A DNA stretch of 64,000 nucleotides, from assembly GCA_026214975.1 (NCBI GenBank), contig CM047815.1, forward strand, positions 59,217,852 to 59,281,851. Direction: 5' to 3'. The notes under the pieces are model-generated. The model was given only the letters and a program-made list of their open reading frames with translations. It searched no databases and was not told the DNA's origin. Source of the DNA: Gentiana macrophylla (Eukaryota; Streptophyta; Magnoliopsida; Gentianales; Gentianaceae). A program made the translations under genes and the position numbers. Shown one piece after another: positions 46,601-57,250 of this stretch. The stretch's first letter is position 1. Each line of letters starts with the position of its first letter.

Positions 46601-48478
46601 ACTTCTCCAAATAAAGGTGTAGAATGTTGAAAGGGGCTTAAAGTATATATCATTTGGTATGAGTTAAAGTCTGGTTGGCCATTGTGTAACCTTTATGAGG
46701 TTCATTTTGTAATTATCATTTGACAATATATCGATACAAATTGAGCTATTTATTGAATGTTGCACGTTTCGGTTGTCCTCGTTAAATTATGGTTATAACC
46801 CGTAATTCTTTGGATGGACATTGATATGGTCCAAATACATCGACTATTGTGTTAACTCTTGAGTAATGTATGTTTTGATGTACACTTTAAATTGACGGAG
46901 GCTAGAAAATTGGTTTGTCTCTTGAGAAACATAACACAAGTGAGAGTGATTGAATTAAAGTTGAACGTAGATAATGTGTTATGCTTTCCATTTTGGATGT
47001 TCAAGTTGATTATGGTTGTGGCTTTTGAATTGTATTTTAGAATAATCAATTGAACATGGATCAATTGTTTGATTAAATCATATTAAGATTTCTCATGTTT
47101 GTACCTACTAATTAAGTATTTTAATAAACTGTGGGAGTATTCTCAAGAATTATTTTCCTAGCAATTCATAGTCTAATCTTATGGTTTGACATTAAGGTGG
47201 TTCAATTGTGTGTTATAAATATGTCAGATGTTCATTATGCATTGTCATTGAAATAAGAATTATTCTTTTTTTGGACAAGGTCAATTTGCTCATTCCTTAT
47301 TTCTTAAAGTCTCTATTGGTGTCACCGGTGATTTTCCAAAATCATATGAGACTTATATAGTGAATGAGTTTTTGGCTTGACTTGTCAATAAGTATTTCAC
47401 TATATAAGTTGTGTTGAGACATTTTGATTAGTATAATGATATTTGTGAACATGACATACATAAAAAATTTAATTTTGATTTGTGTTTTGGTATAATTTGA
47501 ACCACATTAATGGCCATATATAACGTGTCATTTTAAAAGTGTTAATAAAAAAAAATAAAAAAATAAAAAAAATAATGATTAAGGTGTGCAAATAATAATG
47601 TCACATTGTAGTGTCTCCTAATATTGATAGGTCTTTCACTTATACGGTGGTCAAGACCAGTGGGTGGACTAATTATATATTGGTGATATTACTTTTGAGA
47701 ATTTTGAGCTACGTTATGTATTCAAAAGTTGTACGGAGATTTTGGATGAATCTCATAAGGTATTAGAGATTCATCGAGATATTTGACTAATAATGGTTAA
47801 TTTATCTCATAAGACTTCTGACACTTTTGTGAGATAAATGTTGTGGCTCGTATTTGTACAACCAATGATGCTATGAAGTTAAATCACAGGCATTGAGTTT
47901 GGGCACTAAAATATAGGTTGTCGATACTACATATTGGCCAATTTAATATATATTCAACTGCATTGTATATTTTTGAGAACAACGTATTTTGGAGTCGACA
48001 TTTGAGGACATTATGTCAGAGATGATGCTAGCTAAGAAGCGCATGTCGAATAAGTATATCATTAAGGAGTAATAGATTGTGAAATATATTGCCGGCTTAT
48101 GGTGTTTCACAATCATTTGGACTCATATAAAACTTATTGACACATAAATTTGTTGCGCTTGTGTTCTCTGAATTTTGTCATTGGAACATCATGATGATGT
48201 TGCTTGGCATGACTTGCGCGCATCATGAATCTCGAAAATCCATTTGGATTCGTAATGTTGGACCCAGAATGACATTGAGTTTGCCCTACTATTGGTCATT
48301 CATAATGTTTGGCTGTACATTGTGATGATGGAAGGGAGAGCTTAATTGTGAGTTGAACCGCCATTGACAATGTATTTACATTTTCTGATTGAAGTCTTTT
48401 GGAAATAAAACGTTTTTGTTTAGTGACATATCGTGCATGCAAATTTTGGTCACTATATGAATTAACCAAATTATCGGG
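43692..48478. other. LARD interior, non-coding
   Basis: AT-rich, without recognisable protein motifs. Visible structure: clustered ATCGCCAA/ATCGCTAAGG words at 44010-44100, AAAGTAACAA words at 45295-45425, recurring TTTAATCAC...GTGATTAAA palindromes between 44688 and 46109, and an A-rich tract near 47546-47575. The stretch 41906-42299 before the solo LTR is also non-coding. Confidence 0.7.
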
Positions 48479-48491
48479 CCAAGTGGGAGAA
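48479..48491 (+). promoter_or_regulatory. LARD polypurine tract
   Basis: CCAAGTGGGAGAA directly before the 3' LTR start TGTAAG, nearly identical to the Copia-A tract. Confidence 0.85.
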
Positions 48492-48978
48492 TGTAAGAAA
48501 TGAAAATTAATTGTGGCCATTAATTGCACTTTAATTATGGCCCAATTTATTATCATCTTTCATTAATGAGATTATTATTCTGGTCTTTTATTAATGCCTT
48601 CATTTTGTCATCTCCCGGTAACACACTATATCGGTTAACATTGGTTTATTTACTGTAGTTAAATGTAATTTCCTTGATGGGTGGAAATTAACCGCGGTTT
48701 ACTAAAATTGCACTTGGGTCACTGGTCTAGCCTATATAAGCCTATGATACCATCAGTCTAGGGCATCCTGAAAGGAATAGATCAGAAGACTCAATGAGCA
48801 CCACACTTTTCTTTATTCATTTCGGTGTTTATATTTCGGCATGAAGATGGAGGCTTGAACATGAGATGGAGTTATAATGGTGTTCAACATACATGGTAAA
48901 TCTGAATAATGATGGATATAGGTACGTTTCTTTCCGCTGTGCGTATTTTGTTGTATACTCTGATATTGGATTCTAACA
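48492..48978 (+). repeat. LARD 3' LTR
   Basis: 487 bp, TGTAAGAAATG to GGATTCTAACA, with CTATATAAGC near 48733. Followed by TTTGC and the captured coding exon. Confidence 0.92.
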
Positions 48979-49586
48979 TTTGCAACCATCCCTTTCTTGT
49001 GTGTATGCTTCTGTTTTTGGTGTTTCTATATAGATCATTTCCATTTCTGTTTTCTTTGTTGGTATCTGCATCCCATGTTCCTGTTTGCAATGCTCTTTTA
49101 TTGGGCACTTTTCTAAGTTTTGGGCAGCCAATATAATACCAGAAATCGAAAAGAACGAAAAGTTAGTGAATGAAATCGGATCTTTAAGAACTGGTGTAAG
49201 AACAGAAACTATTGTTGTTGAGAAAAGTGAAGGGTCTTCTGTAGAGGGAGTAACTCATAAAAACTTGGAAATCACAGAGCAATTGAATGATAATTTGAAT
49301 TTAGTTGCCAATACGAGTGGAGAAGTAGGCCGTGGTGATAGTTTGAATTATAATCCGCCGTTGATAGGAGAAGGGTCCCGGGAGATTAAATTGGATAACG
49401 AAGAGGTTGAGGGAAAGAACGAAATGCATGTGGATCAGAAAATTAAGGCGGAGGAGGATGAGGGACTTGAGATCGAGATGGACAAGTCGGTGAAGACGAC
49501 ATTGAACGGAGAAAAGGATTTGTGGGGGAGAAAGAGAGTGATTTATCGGAAAGATGGTGGGGGGGAGACCTGGGCAAGAGAATAAA
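48979..49586 (+). pseudogene. Captured gene fragment: At5g17910-like membrane protein
   Basis: CNHPFLVCMLLFLVFLYRSF then FPFLFSLLVSAS and LLLGTFLSFGQP form one or two hydrophobic membrane segments strongly reminiscent of an uncharacterised plant family (Arabidopsis At5g17910, 'cardiomyopathy-associated'-like; from memory). A 1-nt shift at about 49129 separates this from an acidic, Glu/Lys-rich tail of about 150 codons (IPEIEKNEKLVNEIGSL onward) that stays open to 49586. Family members are much longer, so this is a 5' gene fragment. Its last part overlaps the MULE inverted repeat. Function of the family is not known to me. Confidence 0.6.
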
Positions 49587-49892
49587 GAAAGTGAGAATTT
49601 GAATTTTTGGGATTTGGATTATTATATAAATGGTAGTAGATTTTTTTTATGTATTAAATAAATGAGAGAGGGTGACATGGCATTTTTTTATTTAAAAACA
49701 AGCTGATGTGACAATATTGGATGACACGACATAATTTTTGATTGGAAAAGTTGTCCAGTCATCATTTTCTCGATTGAGAATTGTTTTGCAATAAAAAGGC
49801 AATTTACTGAGGACTAAAGCGTGACCGGAGAAAAATCGGGGACCAAAATCGCAAAACGCGTTTGAATTCTGACTTAAATTTGTAATTTAGCC
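49475..49892 (-). repeat. MULE right terminal inverted repeat
   Basis: Inverted partner of 17641-18100. The outer 300 bp are non-coding; the inner part (49475-49586) overlaps the last 37 or so codons of the captured open frame, so the apparent C-terminus of that frame is terminal-repeat sequence. Confidence 0.75.
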
Positions 49893-50896
49893 GACAAAAT
49901 CTTGAATAATATTTTCTATGTAAGGTGTTGTGCGCATATTCTCAACCTAATTGTGAGAGACGGTTTGCAATAGCAACACAAATCTATTGTTAGGATTAGA
50001 AATGCAATTAGGTATGTGAGGTCATCACCGGCTAGAACACTATGTTCAAGAGGTGTGTGGAAAAAGAAAAGATAGAATACAAATTTCTGGTTACATTGGA
50101 TGTAGACACAAGATGGTTTAGGGTTTTGAAAGGTAACATGATGTTGGAACATGCTTGTTACAAATTTTTGGTAACATTGGATGTAGACACAAGATGGAAT
50201 TCAACTTACATGATATTGGAACATGCTGAAAAGATTGAAGCTTTTGAAAGGTTTGAATGTGATGATCACAACTTCAGAAAATATTTTGATGGGACGGAGG
50301 TATGTAGTATGTTTAGGGGCTTTCACCCTGACAAAAAAACATATTACAATAGAAAAATCTATGTAATCCAGTTTGATCCATCAAATTTTCTTAACCAGCC
50401 CACCCGACGAATCGGATATAGTCCATTAGCCCACCCTAAATTAAATTCCTGGCTCCGTCATGAGTATGAAGGTTATATTGTGAGAGGAAGAGAAAGAAAG
50501 ATAATAGGGCCACCAAGTGAAGATGATGATTGGACAAATGCTAGGAGCTTTGTTAAATTTCTCAAAAAAATCTACAATGTAACATTAAAGTGTTGTGGGT
50601 CAAATTTTGTTACTTCATCAAACTTTTTTACAAAAATTGTTCGGATACACACTCAAATTGAGAAACTGAAAAATAGTGAAGATTTGTCAACAAGATTAAT
50701 GGCAATGCGTATGAAGGATAAGTTTGATAAGTATTGGACGGATGCAAGTAACATTGTTGTATGTTGCTGCTATCCTTGATCCAAGCAGAAAAATGATATA
50801 TGTTAAGTTTTGTTTCGGAAAGTTGTATGAAAAGAACACTGAAACTACTAAGGGCAAGATTGAGGATGTTGAAAAAGTTTTAGGTGAGTTGTATAC
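49893..50896 (+). pseudogene. hAT transposase fragment 3
   Basis: From the MULE duplication: DKILNNIFYVRCCAHILNLI (the conserved hAT CAHxLNL motif), a stop at about 49971, then FLVTLDVDTRWNSTYMILEH, ARSFVKFLKKIYNVTLKCCG, and after a frameshift near 50757 LYVAAILDPSRKMIYVKFCF of the RNase-H-fold region, ending GKIEDVEKVLGELY at the gypsy insertion. An 80-bp segment is duplicated in tandem (about 50078-50238) and a foreign 180-bp piece interrupts the reading at about 50295-50480 without closing it. Confidence 0.88.
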
Positions 50897-51425
50897 TGAC
50901 GATACGGGATTTCACTCCTCCACGTGGAATTATCTGATTGGTCCAGCTGGCGTGTAAGGAGTCCAAGCCTCTAGTATGCACCTCGGGTCGAATAAGAGAC
51001 GGGTCAATGAAGACCACAACAGCCAGCAAGTTATACAAGTGTCCCATCTCGAACACCCATATCGGTATAATACGAGTCGAGACCGGAAGTCCGGCCAAGC
51101 TTCACAAGCCCAATATCCATGGGGTTACTTGGGCAAGGGACAAGGCCCAATGAGGGTTATTTATGTCAATAGACACCACCGACTTAAGATTTAGGGCAGA
51201 ATATGGACTTATGCCTATAAATACACTACTCCAGGAACTACGTAGGGCTTGATTCCTGGACAATACACAGGATACGTAGGAAATCCAAGATACATTCTTG
51301 GACTCAGCCAAAAAACCCTAAAGACTCCATCTTTATCATAGTTCGAGCCGTCCTTGTTCTTACTAACTCATCCTTAAATTATATTTGGACCTGTTAAATT
51401 AGTGGTGCATAATTTAGCATCATCA
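50897..51425 (+). repeat. Gypsy 5' LTR (LTR a)
   Basis: TGACGATACGGG to GCATCATCA. A TATA box CCTATAAATA lies at 51215-51224, followed by leader-like sequence containing CCAAGATACATTCTTGGA, a perfect palindrome of 18 bp. The primer site TGGCGCTAGAAGGAGGG starts at 51427. Confidence 0.93.
51215..51224 (+). promoter_or_regulatory. TATA box of gypsy LTR a
   Basis: CCTATAAATA, about 320 bp into the LTR. Conserved in LTR b, c and d (with a CCGATAAATA variant in d). Likely retrotransposon promoter; transcription start not determinable. Confidence 0.6.
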
Positions 51426-51426
51426 T

Positions 51427-51443
51427 TGGCGCTAGAAGGAGGG
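51427..51443 (+). promoter_or_regulatory. Gypsy primer-binding-type site
   Basis: TGGCGCTAGAAGGAGGG one base after the LTR, conserved in all three gypsy copies of this family in the window. tRNA not assigned. Confidence 0.7.
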
Positions 51444-51475
51444 TCTCCTACCGGTGAGTTATTAAGGATATCGCA

Positions 51476-53156
51476 ATGGCACCGCCATCCAGGAGACAGA
51501 AGCCTACGGGCAGCAAGAATCTACAAACCGAAGAGCACACAGGTTTAGATCCAGCAGGGGTTCAAATCCAGGTACCCGAAATCCCCACTGGATCTAGGCC
51601 CGCAGTTGCACAACCGCCAAAGCCTCAACTTCCCCCACAGTTGCAAGACATGGCTGATCACCTGACGTCTTTGGATGAAGACGCCCTGAAACAAGTGGTG
51701 GCATCGGCATTCATAGGTAAAGGGATCTATAACACCTCTGATGAGCGCAACCCGTTAGACCCACCGGGTCGAAAGGAGCTCGAGAACACAAAGGGAAAAA
51801 GGCCTATCGATCCGCGAGAAGAGTGTGAAGACGAAGTAGAAATCAGCATCACCAATGCCAAGAAGCATCCTGGATATGAAAAGCCCCAAAGGCAAATCGA
51901 GGATAGTATTCGAAATGAGTTTAACCGCATCGTAGGAAAGGGCCAGGTGACGGAGTGGCTCGAGTCACCATTCAGTGCCGAGATAGAGGAATTCTCAATG
52001 CCCGAGTCCTTTAAGCCACCAAAGATGGAACCCTATGATGGTACTCATCACCAGGAAGACCACCAGACGATATATATCACTGATGAGATTAAGCAATGCC
52101 ACCGATGCCATGAAGTGTCGTGCCTTCGATACCTTGCTCACGGGCCGAGCTCGGGAGTGGTTTCATAAGCTACGACCTGGGTCAATTTCTATCTTTCTAC
52201 AGCTGGGGCAGAAGTTTCGAGATGCTTTCATTGGGAGTAAGAAATTCCATCTCAGTGCCACTCACCTCATGAACATCAAGCAAGACAAAGGAGAGTCAAC
52301 TATTGATTTCATGAGGCGCTTTAATCTCGAAGCTATGAAGGTGCATAATGCAAGTGATGCAGTTCAGGTCAATTCTTTTGTCGGTGGCCTGCGCAATATG
52401 AAGCTATACGACAAGCTTTCTAAGAAGATGCCCAATGACATGGACGAATGTGTGAACATAGTCCACAAGTTTTGCCAAGGTGAAGAGCCAGTGCGCCTGC
52501 ACACCATTTCACTTGGCCTCAACTCGAGAAATGACACCCGAGGCCAGACCAAGGGTCAGCCTAAGGGTCAGAGTGAAGATGGAAAGTCAAATGTATTCGA
52601 TCGGTTGACCGCTCCGATCACGGATCGGCTAGGAAAGAAGGGGAATTTAAAAAGACCGAGATTTCATCCCTCCCAACCGATCTCGAGGGGAAGTGCTGGC
52701 CATCATGATCAAGAAAAACATTGCACGAACTCCTAAACCGATGTCCAAAGATCCAGAAAAAAGGAAGAATACCCACAAATACTGTGATTATCACAAGAGT
52801 GTTTCGACATGAAGATAGATATCGATGCGTGTATTCAAGAGGGTCGGTTAGATGAGGTGGTCGACAGATCACAGAAGGACGAGCCCAAGGGTCGTCGGGA
52901 ATATAAGAGGAAGAGTTATAACGGGAGGAGAGACCGATCGCCATGTCGAGATAATCAGAGACGTCGGGATAAGTCATCCGAGCCGACTTACAGAGATAAC
53001 CGTAGGGACGATCGTCGGGAAGATCAAAATCGAGACCCCTATGGGGATAATCGCATCGGGTATGGTGTCAACACAATTGTTACTGAGCACGAGTCAGATT
53101 GCCCTCGATCCAATGGCGATACCACTGAGATGCACCGAGGAAGCAAAGAAGCGTAG
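51476..53156 (+). pseudogene. gag: Gypsy gag (frameshifted)
   Basis: ATG at 51476 (MAPPSRRQKPTGSKN) opens a frame carrying DMADHLTSLDEDALKQVV and MPESFKPPKMEPYDGT; a frameshift near 52060 leads into the Retrotrans_gag core AREWFHKLRPGSISIFLQLG, HLMNIKQDKGESTIDFMRRF and SFVGGLRNMKLYDKLSKK (52160-52440), open to 52736. A knuckle-like KYCDYHK near 52780 lies in a third frame and its second half is missing; an Arg-rich basic tail follows (52810-53156). Confidence 0.9.
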
Positions 53157-54337
53157 GTTCACGACAGAAGTGAGTTATGGACCCAAGGATGATGTTCCAA
53201 GCTCTCATAGCCACAGTGAAGGATTGGTGATAGAGGCAGTGATAAGCCGAGGTCTGATAAAAAGGGTCTGTGTCGATAGTGGAAGTGCAGTCAACATCCT
53301 CTACTACTCAGCCTTCAAAGCCATGAAGTTGAGAGATGAGGACATTGTGTCGTTATCAACCCCTTTGTTCGGATTCACGGGGCAGGCCATCCACCCTGTC
53401 GGGTCGATAAACTTACTGACTACAGTAGGGGATGGAGAAAAAGGCAAAACGATGGAAATGACTTATGTCGTAGTTAAGGCCCCATCGGGTTACAACGCGA
53501 TATTATGTCGACCCGACTTATACGATCTGAGAGCCATTATTTCTACCTTCCACAACAGCATGAAGTTTCCCACCTGGTATGGCACCCATGAGGTAAGGGA
53601 AGATGTTGAAGTTGCAAGAAATTGTAGTTTGGTTACGATAAAAGGGAAAGGCGTTGGACAGGTCCTGGTCGAGGAGTTAATTACTGAGGAAGAGGAAGAT
53701 AAGAGCTGGGTCTCTGTCGACCCGACAGAGGAAGTCCGCGTTTGGAAAGAAGAAGAGGGCCAAGGGGTCCAGATCGGGAAGTGGATACCAAACCCCGACA
53801 TGCAAAATTTGATCGACCTCTTGGTGGAATATCGATATGTGTTCGCTTGGAAGGCCGACGATATGCCAGGCCTCTCGGCAGATATCGTAGTGCATCGACT
53901 CAATGTCGACCCGAAGAGGAAGCCGATACGGCAGAAGAAGAGAAACCTCGCCCCCGATAGGAAAGAGGTGGTAAAGAAAGAAGTGGATAAGTTGTTAGTT
54001 GCTGGCATCGTAAAGGAGATATTTTACCCGGAGTGGCTATCCAATCCTGTCTTGGTTAAGAAGCCAGACTAGAGTTGGCGAATGTGTGTGGATTTCACGG
54101 ATCTAAACAAGGCATGCCCTAAAGATTCGTATCCACTTCCTAAAATTGATCAACTGGTCGATTCGACATTGGGTTTTGAGGTTTTCGGTTTTCTAGACGC
54201 CTACGAGGGATAGTATCAGATTTTCATGGATCCTCAAGACTCAGAAAAGACCGCCTTTATCACAGAGTTCGGTACGTTCTGCTTCGTAACCATGTCATTT
54301 GGTCTAAAGAATGCAGGAGCCACTTATCAGAGAGCGG
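53157..54337 (+). pseudogene. pol: Gypsy protease and N-terminal reverse transcriptase
   Basis: In one frame: RVCVDSGSAVNILYYSAF (53264-53317), the retropepsin site; GYNAILCRPDLYDL; then the RT entry DMPGLSADIVVHRLNVDP, RKEVVKKEVDKLLVAGIVKE and WLSNPVLVKKPD, where an in-frame TAG (54070-54072) occurs. RT continues with MCVDFTDLNKACPKDSYPLP and a second TAG near 54211, then KTAFITEFGTFCFVTMSFGL up to the solo LTR at 54338. Both stops fall in conserved RT blocks. Confidence 0.9.
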
Positions 54338-55921
54338 TGATGACGGTCAAGTTATAAAATAACTCGATACCTAAATAACCAACTAGCAAGAGAACTAGGT
54401 TCAATCGTAGTATAGCTAGATAGAGTCGAGGTCGATCCCACAGAGACTCGGCTTAAACAAGTACAACGTTATTAAACTAAAAATAGATTAAAGGGCGGTC
54501 TACGACCAACAATAACGTAGAAATAAAGATTGACACGATAGAAAACACAAAGACTAACAATACGACACAAGACACTAAACACTTGTTTTTAAGGTTTTAT
54601 AAGACTCTAACAAACGGTATTGATTACGCTAGTAGTAATTACTCCCCCATATATGTATATCTAAGCCGAGACAGAAAAGACTTTAAGGTTGATTATATTT
54701 TGGCTACGGGAGCTATCCCCTAAACTGGATCTACTTCGTGAACGGATAGAAGATCTTTATGCTTAATTACTTAATCCTTCCTTGGACAGATAGAACATCA
54801 TATAACAAGCATGCTATACCAAACTAGGGATGCCGATCTAAAATCGTCACCTCGCTCTAGGCAACCACCGTGGGCGAGTTGGCACACCTCCTAAACGATC
54901 GGCTAACTTATGTCCTATTTAACATGGCAATTTTCACAATATATCATATTAATTTACGAGAACGATGTAACAAATTGGCCAGATCTATTACATGTGTATA
55001 TGAAAAACAGAAAGCACGACGTAGTCGAAGTCGTTCACAGAAAATTACTAGAATCTTGATGGCTAGATCTAGCCATATAGACCGTGGTAGATCTAGACCG
55101 GTGACTCTAGAATTTGCTCGTAAAATGCCTTCGTACGGCTTAGATCTACATGAATATGGGTTTGATAATTAACTACATCACGAAATCAAAACACAAACGA
55201 CTACTCCATAACGAAATAAAATAGATCTACGAATAAAAACGACATATTTGGATAGACATTACCCTCGTAGACGGAGGGTCCTCCGATCCTTCAATGCAAT
55301 CTCTAATCGATGAATCCATCGCCTCCGTGATGAAGCAACATAATATAAAATAAAAAGAACTATATTGATAAACTAAAAGTATTGTAATATTGTGTCTTAT
55401 GGTTTGTTGGGTGGTTTTTACAAATTTCGTAGTTGCTGCTTATATAAAGGTTTTTGCCGACCTAGGAAGGATCTAGAAGATATACACGCGATTTCTGCCG
55501 GATAAACTTCAAGTGACCGAGCCGACTCTCTCGGTCGACCGAATGGATAGGCTCGGTCGACCGAGCCCTTTTTTACACGTGTTAAACGCGTCTCTTTGTC
55601 TGACTTGTTCCCCACTGCATTCTTTAGAACTGATCTGATTTATCCTTTGATTAATGCTCCGATTTTCCTCTTCATTATCTTGAGATTTCTCGATTGCGCG
55701 ATATTTATCTTCCCGATTTATCACGATCTACAAAATCAGCATTTATCGCACAATAAATTGGTCTTTAATAATAAAAACAGCTAAATACCAAATATCATAT
55801 TAATAATCACTTAACATTAAATAATAAATATAAACGAGTGATTTAATATGAAATATACATTATTAATCTCGATTTAAGGTCAACGTTGATGACTTTTACG
55901 GGTATAATTTGACCGTCATCA
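54338..55921. mobile_element. Solo LTR inside gypsy RT
   Basis: 1584 bp with ends TGATGACGGTCAAGTTAT and (inverted) TGATGACGGTCAAATTAT, TG/CA termini and perfect 5-bp duplication AGCGG (54333-54337 and 55922-55926). Interior non-coding; holds GGTCGACCGA/CTCGGTCGAC palindromic words near 55530-55570 and TCGATCCCACAGAGAC near 54430. A 5-bp duplication with TG...CA favours a solo LTR over a TIR transposon, though the long terminal inverted repeat leaves room for the latter. Confidence 0.7.
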
Positions 55922-56213
55922 AGCGGTCAACAAGATCTTCAAGGGGCTGATAGGTCGTAATATGGAGGTCTATGTCGATAATTTATTAATCAAGAGCAAG
56001 TCCATGGGGCAGTTTCTTGTCGATGCTAGAGAAGTTTTCAAGGTGCTCAGGGCTGCAAACATGAAGCTCAATCCGAAGAAGTGCACCTTCGGGGTTCGAT
56101 CTGGTAAGTTTTTGGGATATATGATATCGAAAGACGGAATTCGAGCTAACCTGGACAAGATTGACGTGCTAAAAAATATTCCTGCACCTCGTAGCATCAA
56201 ATAGGTACAGAGG
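55922..56213 (+). pseudogene. pol: Gypsy reverse transcriptase, catalytic part, altered motif
   Basis: AVNKIFKGLIGRNMEVYVDN continues directly from 54337. The family motif ends in two aspartates; here the second is Asn (VYVDN, about 55970-55984), which should abolish catalysis. LRAANMKLNPKKCTFGVRSG and FLGYMISKDGIRANLDKI follow, with a TAG at 56202-56204 at the RT/RNase H junction. Confidence 0.88.
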
Positions 56214-57250
56214 TTGACAGGTCGAATGGCGGCTCTCAACCGTTTTTTATCGATATCAGCGCAAAGAGCACTTCCCTTTTTCAAGATATTGAAGAAGGTA
56301 AGTCCTTTTCAATGGGATGACAAGTGTCAAAAGGCATTCGAAGACTTGAAGAACTATTTATCCAATTTACCCACGCTGTCTTCACCTCGGGAAGGAGAAA
56401 AAATACTGGTTTATCTGGCAATTTGTGAAGAGGCAGTAAGTGCAGTGTTGGTTCGAGAAGGGGAACATGGACAGGTTCCAGTTTATTTTGTGAGTAAGGC
56501 GCTACATGGAGCAGAGATCAGATACTCACCTGCCGAGAAGTTAGCATTGGGTTTAGTTCACGCATCGAGGAAATTAAAGCCTTATTTCCAAGCACACCCT
56601 ATTGATGTGGTCACAGACCAACCTTTGAGACAAATTTTGGCTAAACCTGAGAAATCGGGTCGATTAGCGAAGTGGGTTGTCGAATTAGCTGAGTATGACA
56701 TCGAATTCTTACCTCGGACAGCGGTTAAAGGCCAAGCTCTGGCCGACTTCATTGCCGAAGGATTATCTATTCAGCTAGAGCAAGAGAGGCAAGCACCAGA
56801 GGAGCAGTGGACCATTCATGTCGATGGGGCATCCAGTAAAGAAGGGTCAGGAGTTGAGTTACTATTGGTTAGTCCGAAGGGCGAGGAATTTCCCTATGCA
56901 CTTCGATTTGAGTTCAAGGCCACCAACAATGAGGCAGAGTATGAAGCCATGATTATGGGTCTGAAGCTAGCATCCAAGTTAGGGGTCGAGAATCTCCTAG
57001 TATATAGTGACTCGCAGCTCGTAGTCAACAATATACGAGGCGAATATGAAGCCAAAGCAGAAACTATGAAGAGTTATTTGAAAGTAGTTCAAGGGTTGAT
57101 GTCAAAGTTTAAAATGGTTCAAATCAAACATGTGCCTCGTAGTGAGAACAAAAGGGCCGATGCGCTGTCCAAACTCGCATCAAATTTCAAGTCAAAAAGG
57201 AAGGTCCTGGTCGAAATGTTAGCAGAACGGAGTTACAACGAGGTCGATGT
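56214..57250 (+). pseudogene. pol: Gypsy RNase H and archaeal-like RNase H (Tat hallmark)
   Basis: First RNase H: FQWDDKCQKAFEDLKNYLSN, PVYFVSKALHGAEIRYSPAE and HPIDVVTDQPLRQILAKPE (56300-56650). The second domain starts WTIHVDGASSKEGSG (56809) and continues ATNNEAEYEAMIMGLKLASK, LLVYSDSQLVVNNIRGEYEA and HVPRSENKRADALSKLA, with the D-E-D residues of an active RNase H visible. This extra domain between RNase H and integrase is diagnostic for the Tat branch. The frame is open throughout. Confidence 0.92.

Larger units (their letters stand above)
37250..48978 (+). mobile_element. Non-coding LTR retrotransposon (LARD-like)
   Basis: LTRs of about 487 bp (37250-37732 plus 41887-41891, and 48492-48978), a primer site, a polypurine tract and near-matching 5-bp flanks TTTGG/TTTGC. 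Apart from two later insertions the interior (about 5.2 kb) holds no gag or pol motif and only frames under 90 codons. That fits a large retrotransposon derivative mobilised in trans. It interrupts the captured gene in the MULE; the frame rejoins exactly across it. Confidence 0.85.
17641..49892 (+). mobile_element. Mutator-like element (MULE) with captured gene, split by later insertions
   Basis: Termini GGCTAAATTACAAATTTA at both ends in inverted orientation, flanked by the perfect 10-bp duplication GACAAAATCT (17631-17640 and 49893-49902). Inverted similarity extends roughly 0.4-0.46 kb inward on each side. No MULE transposase is visible. Removing nested elements leaves about 1.8 kb containing leader, intron and first coding exon of a plant gene, so it is a Pack-MULE-type non-autonomous element. 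It inserted in the hAT gene; later insertions are the solo-LTR-like unit at 18389 and the LARD at 37250. Confidence 0.85.

Noticed and set aside
49085..49585. A 166-codon open frame that could be an intact host gene
   Set aside because: It lies inside the MULE, is shifted against its hydrophobic N-terminus at about 49129, and its end is terminal-repeat sequence. I treat it as a captured fragment.
50907..51311. Short open frames repeated at 61868, 62654 and 63402
   Set aside because: They are readings through the gypsy LTR on both strands, repeated only because the LTR is.
54338..55921. TIR DNA transposon
   Set aside because: The termini form a long inverted repeat, but TG...CA ends and a 5-bp duplication fit a solo LTR better. 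Left as a solo LTR with moderate confidence.
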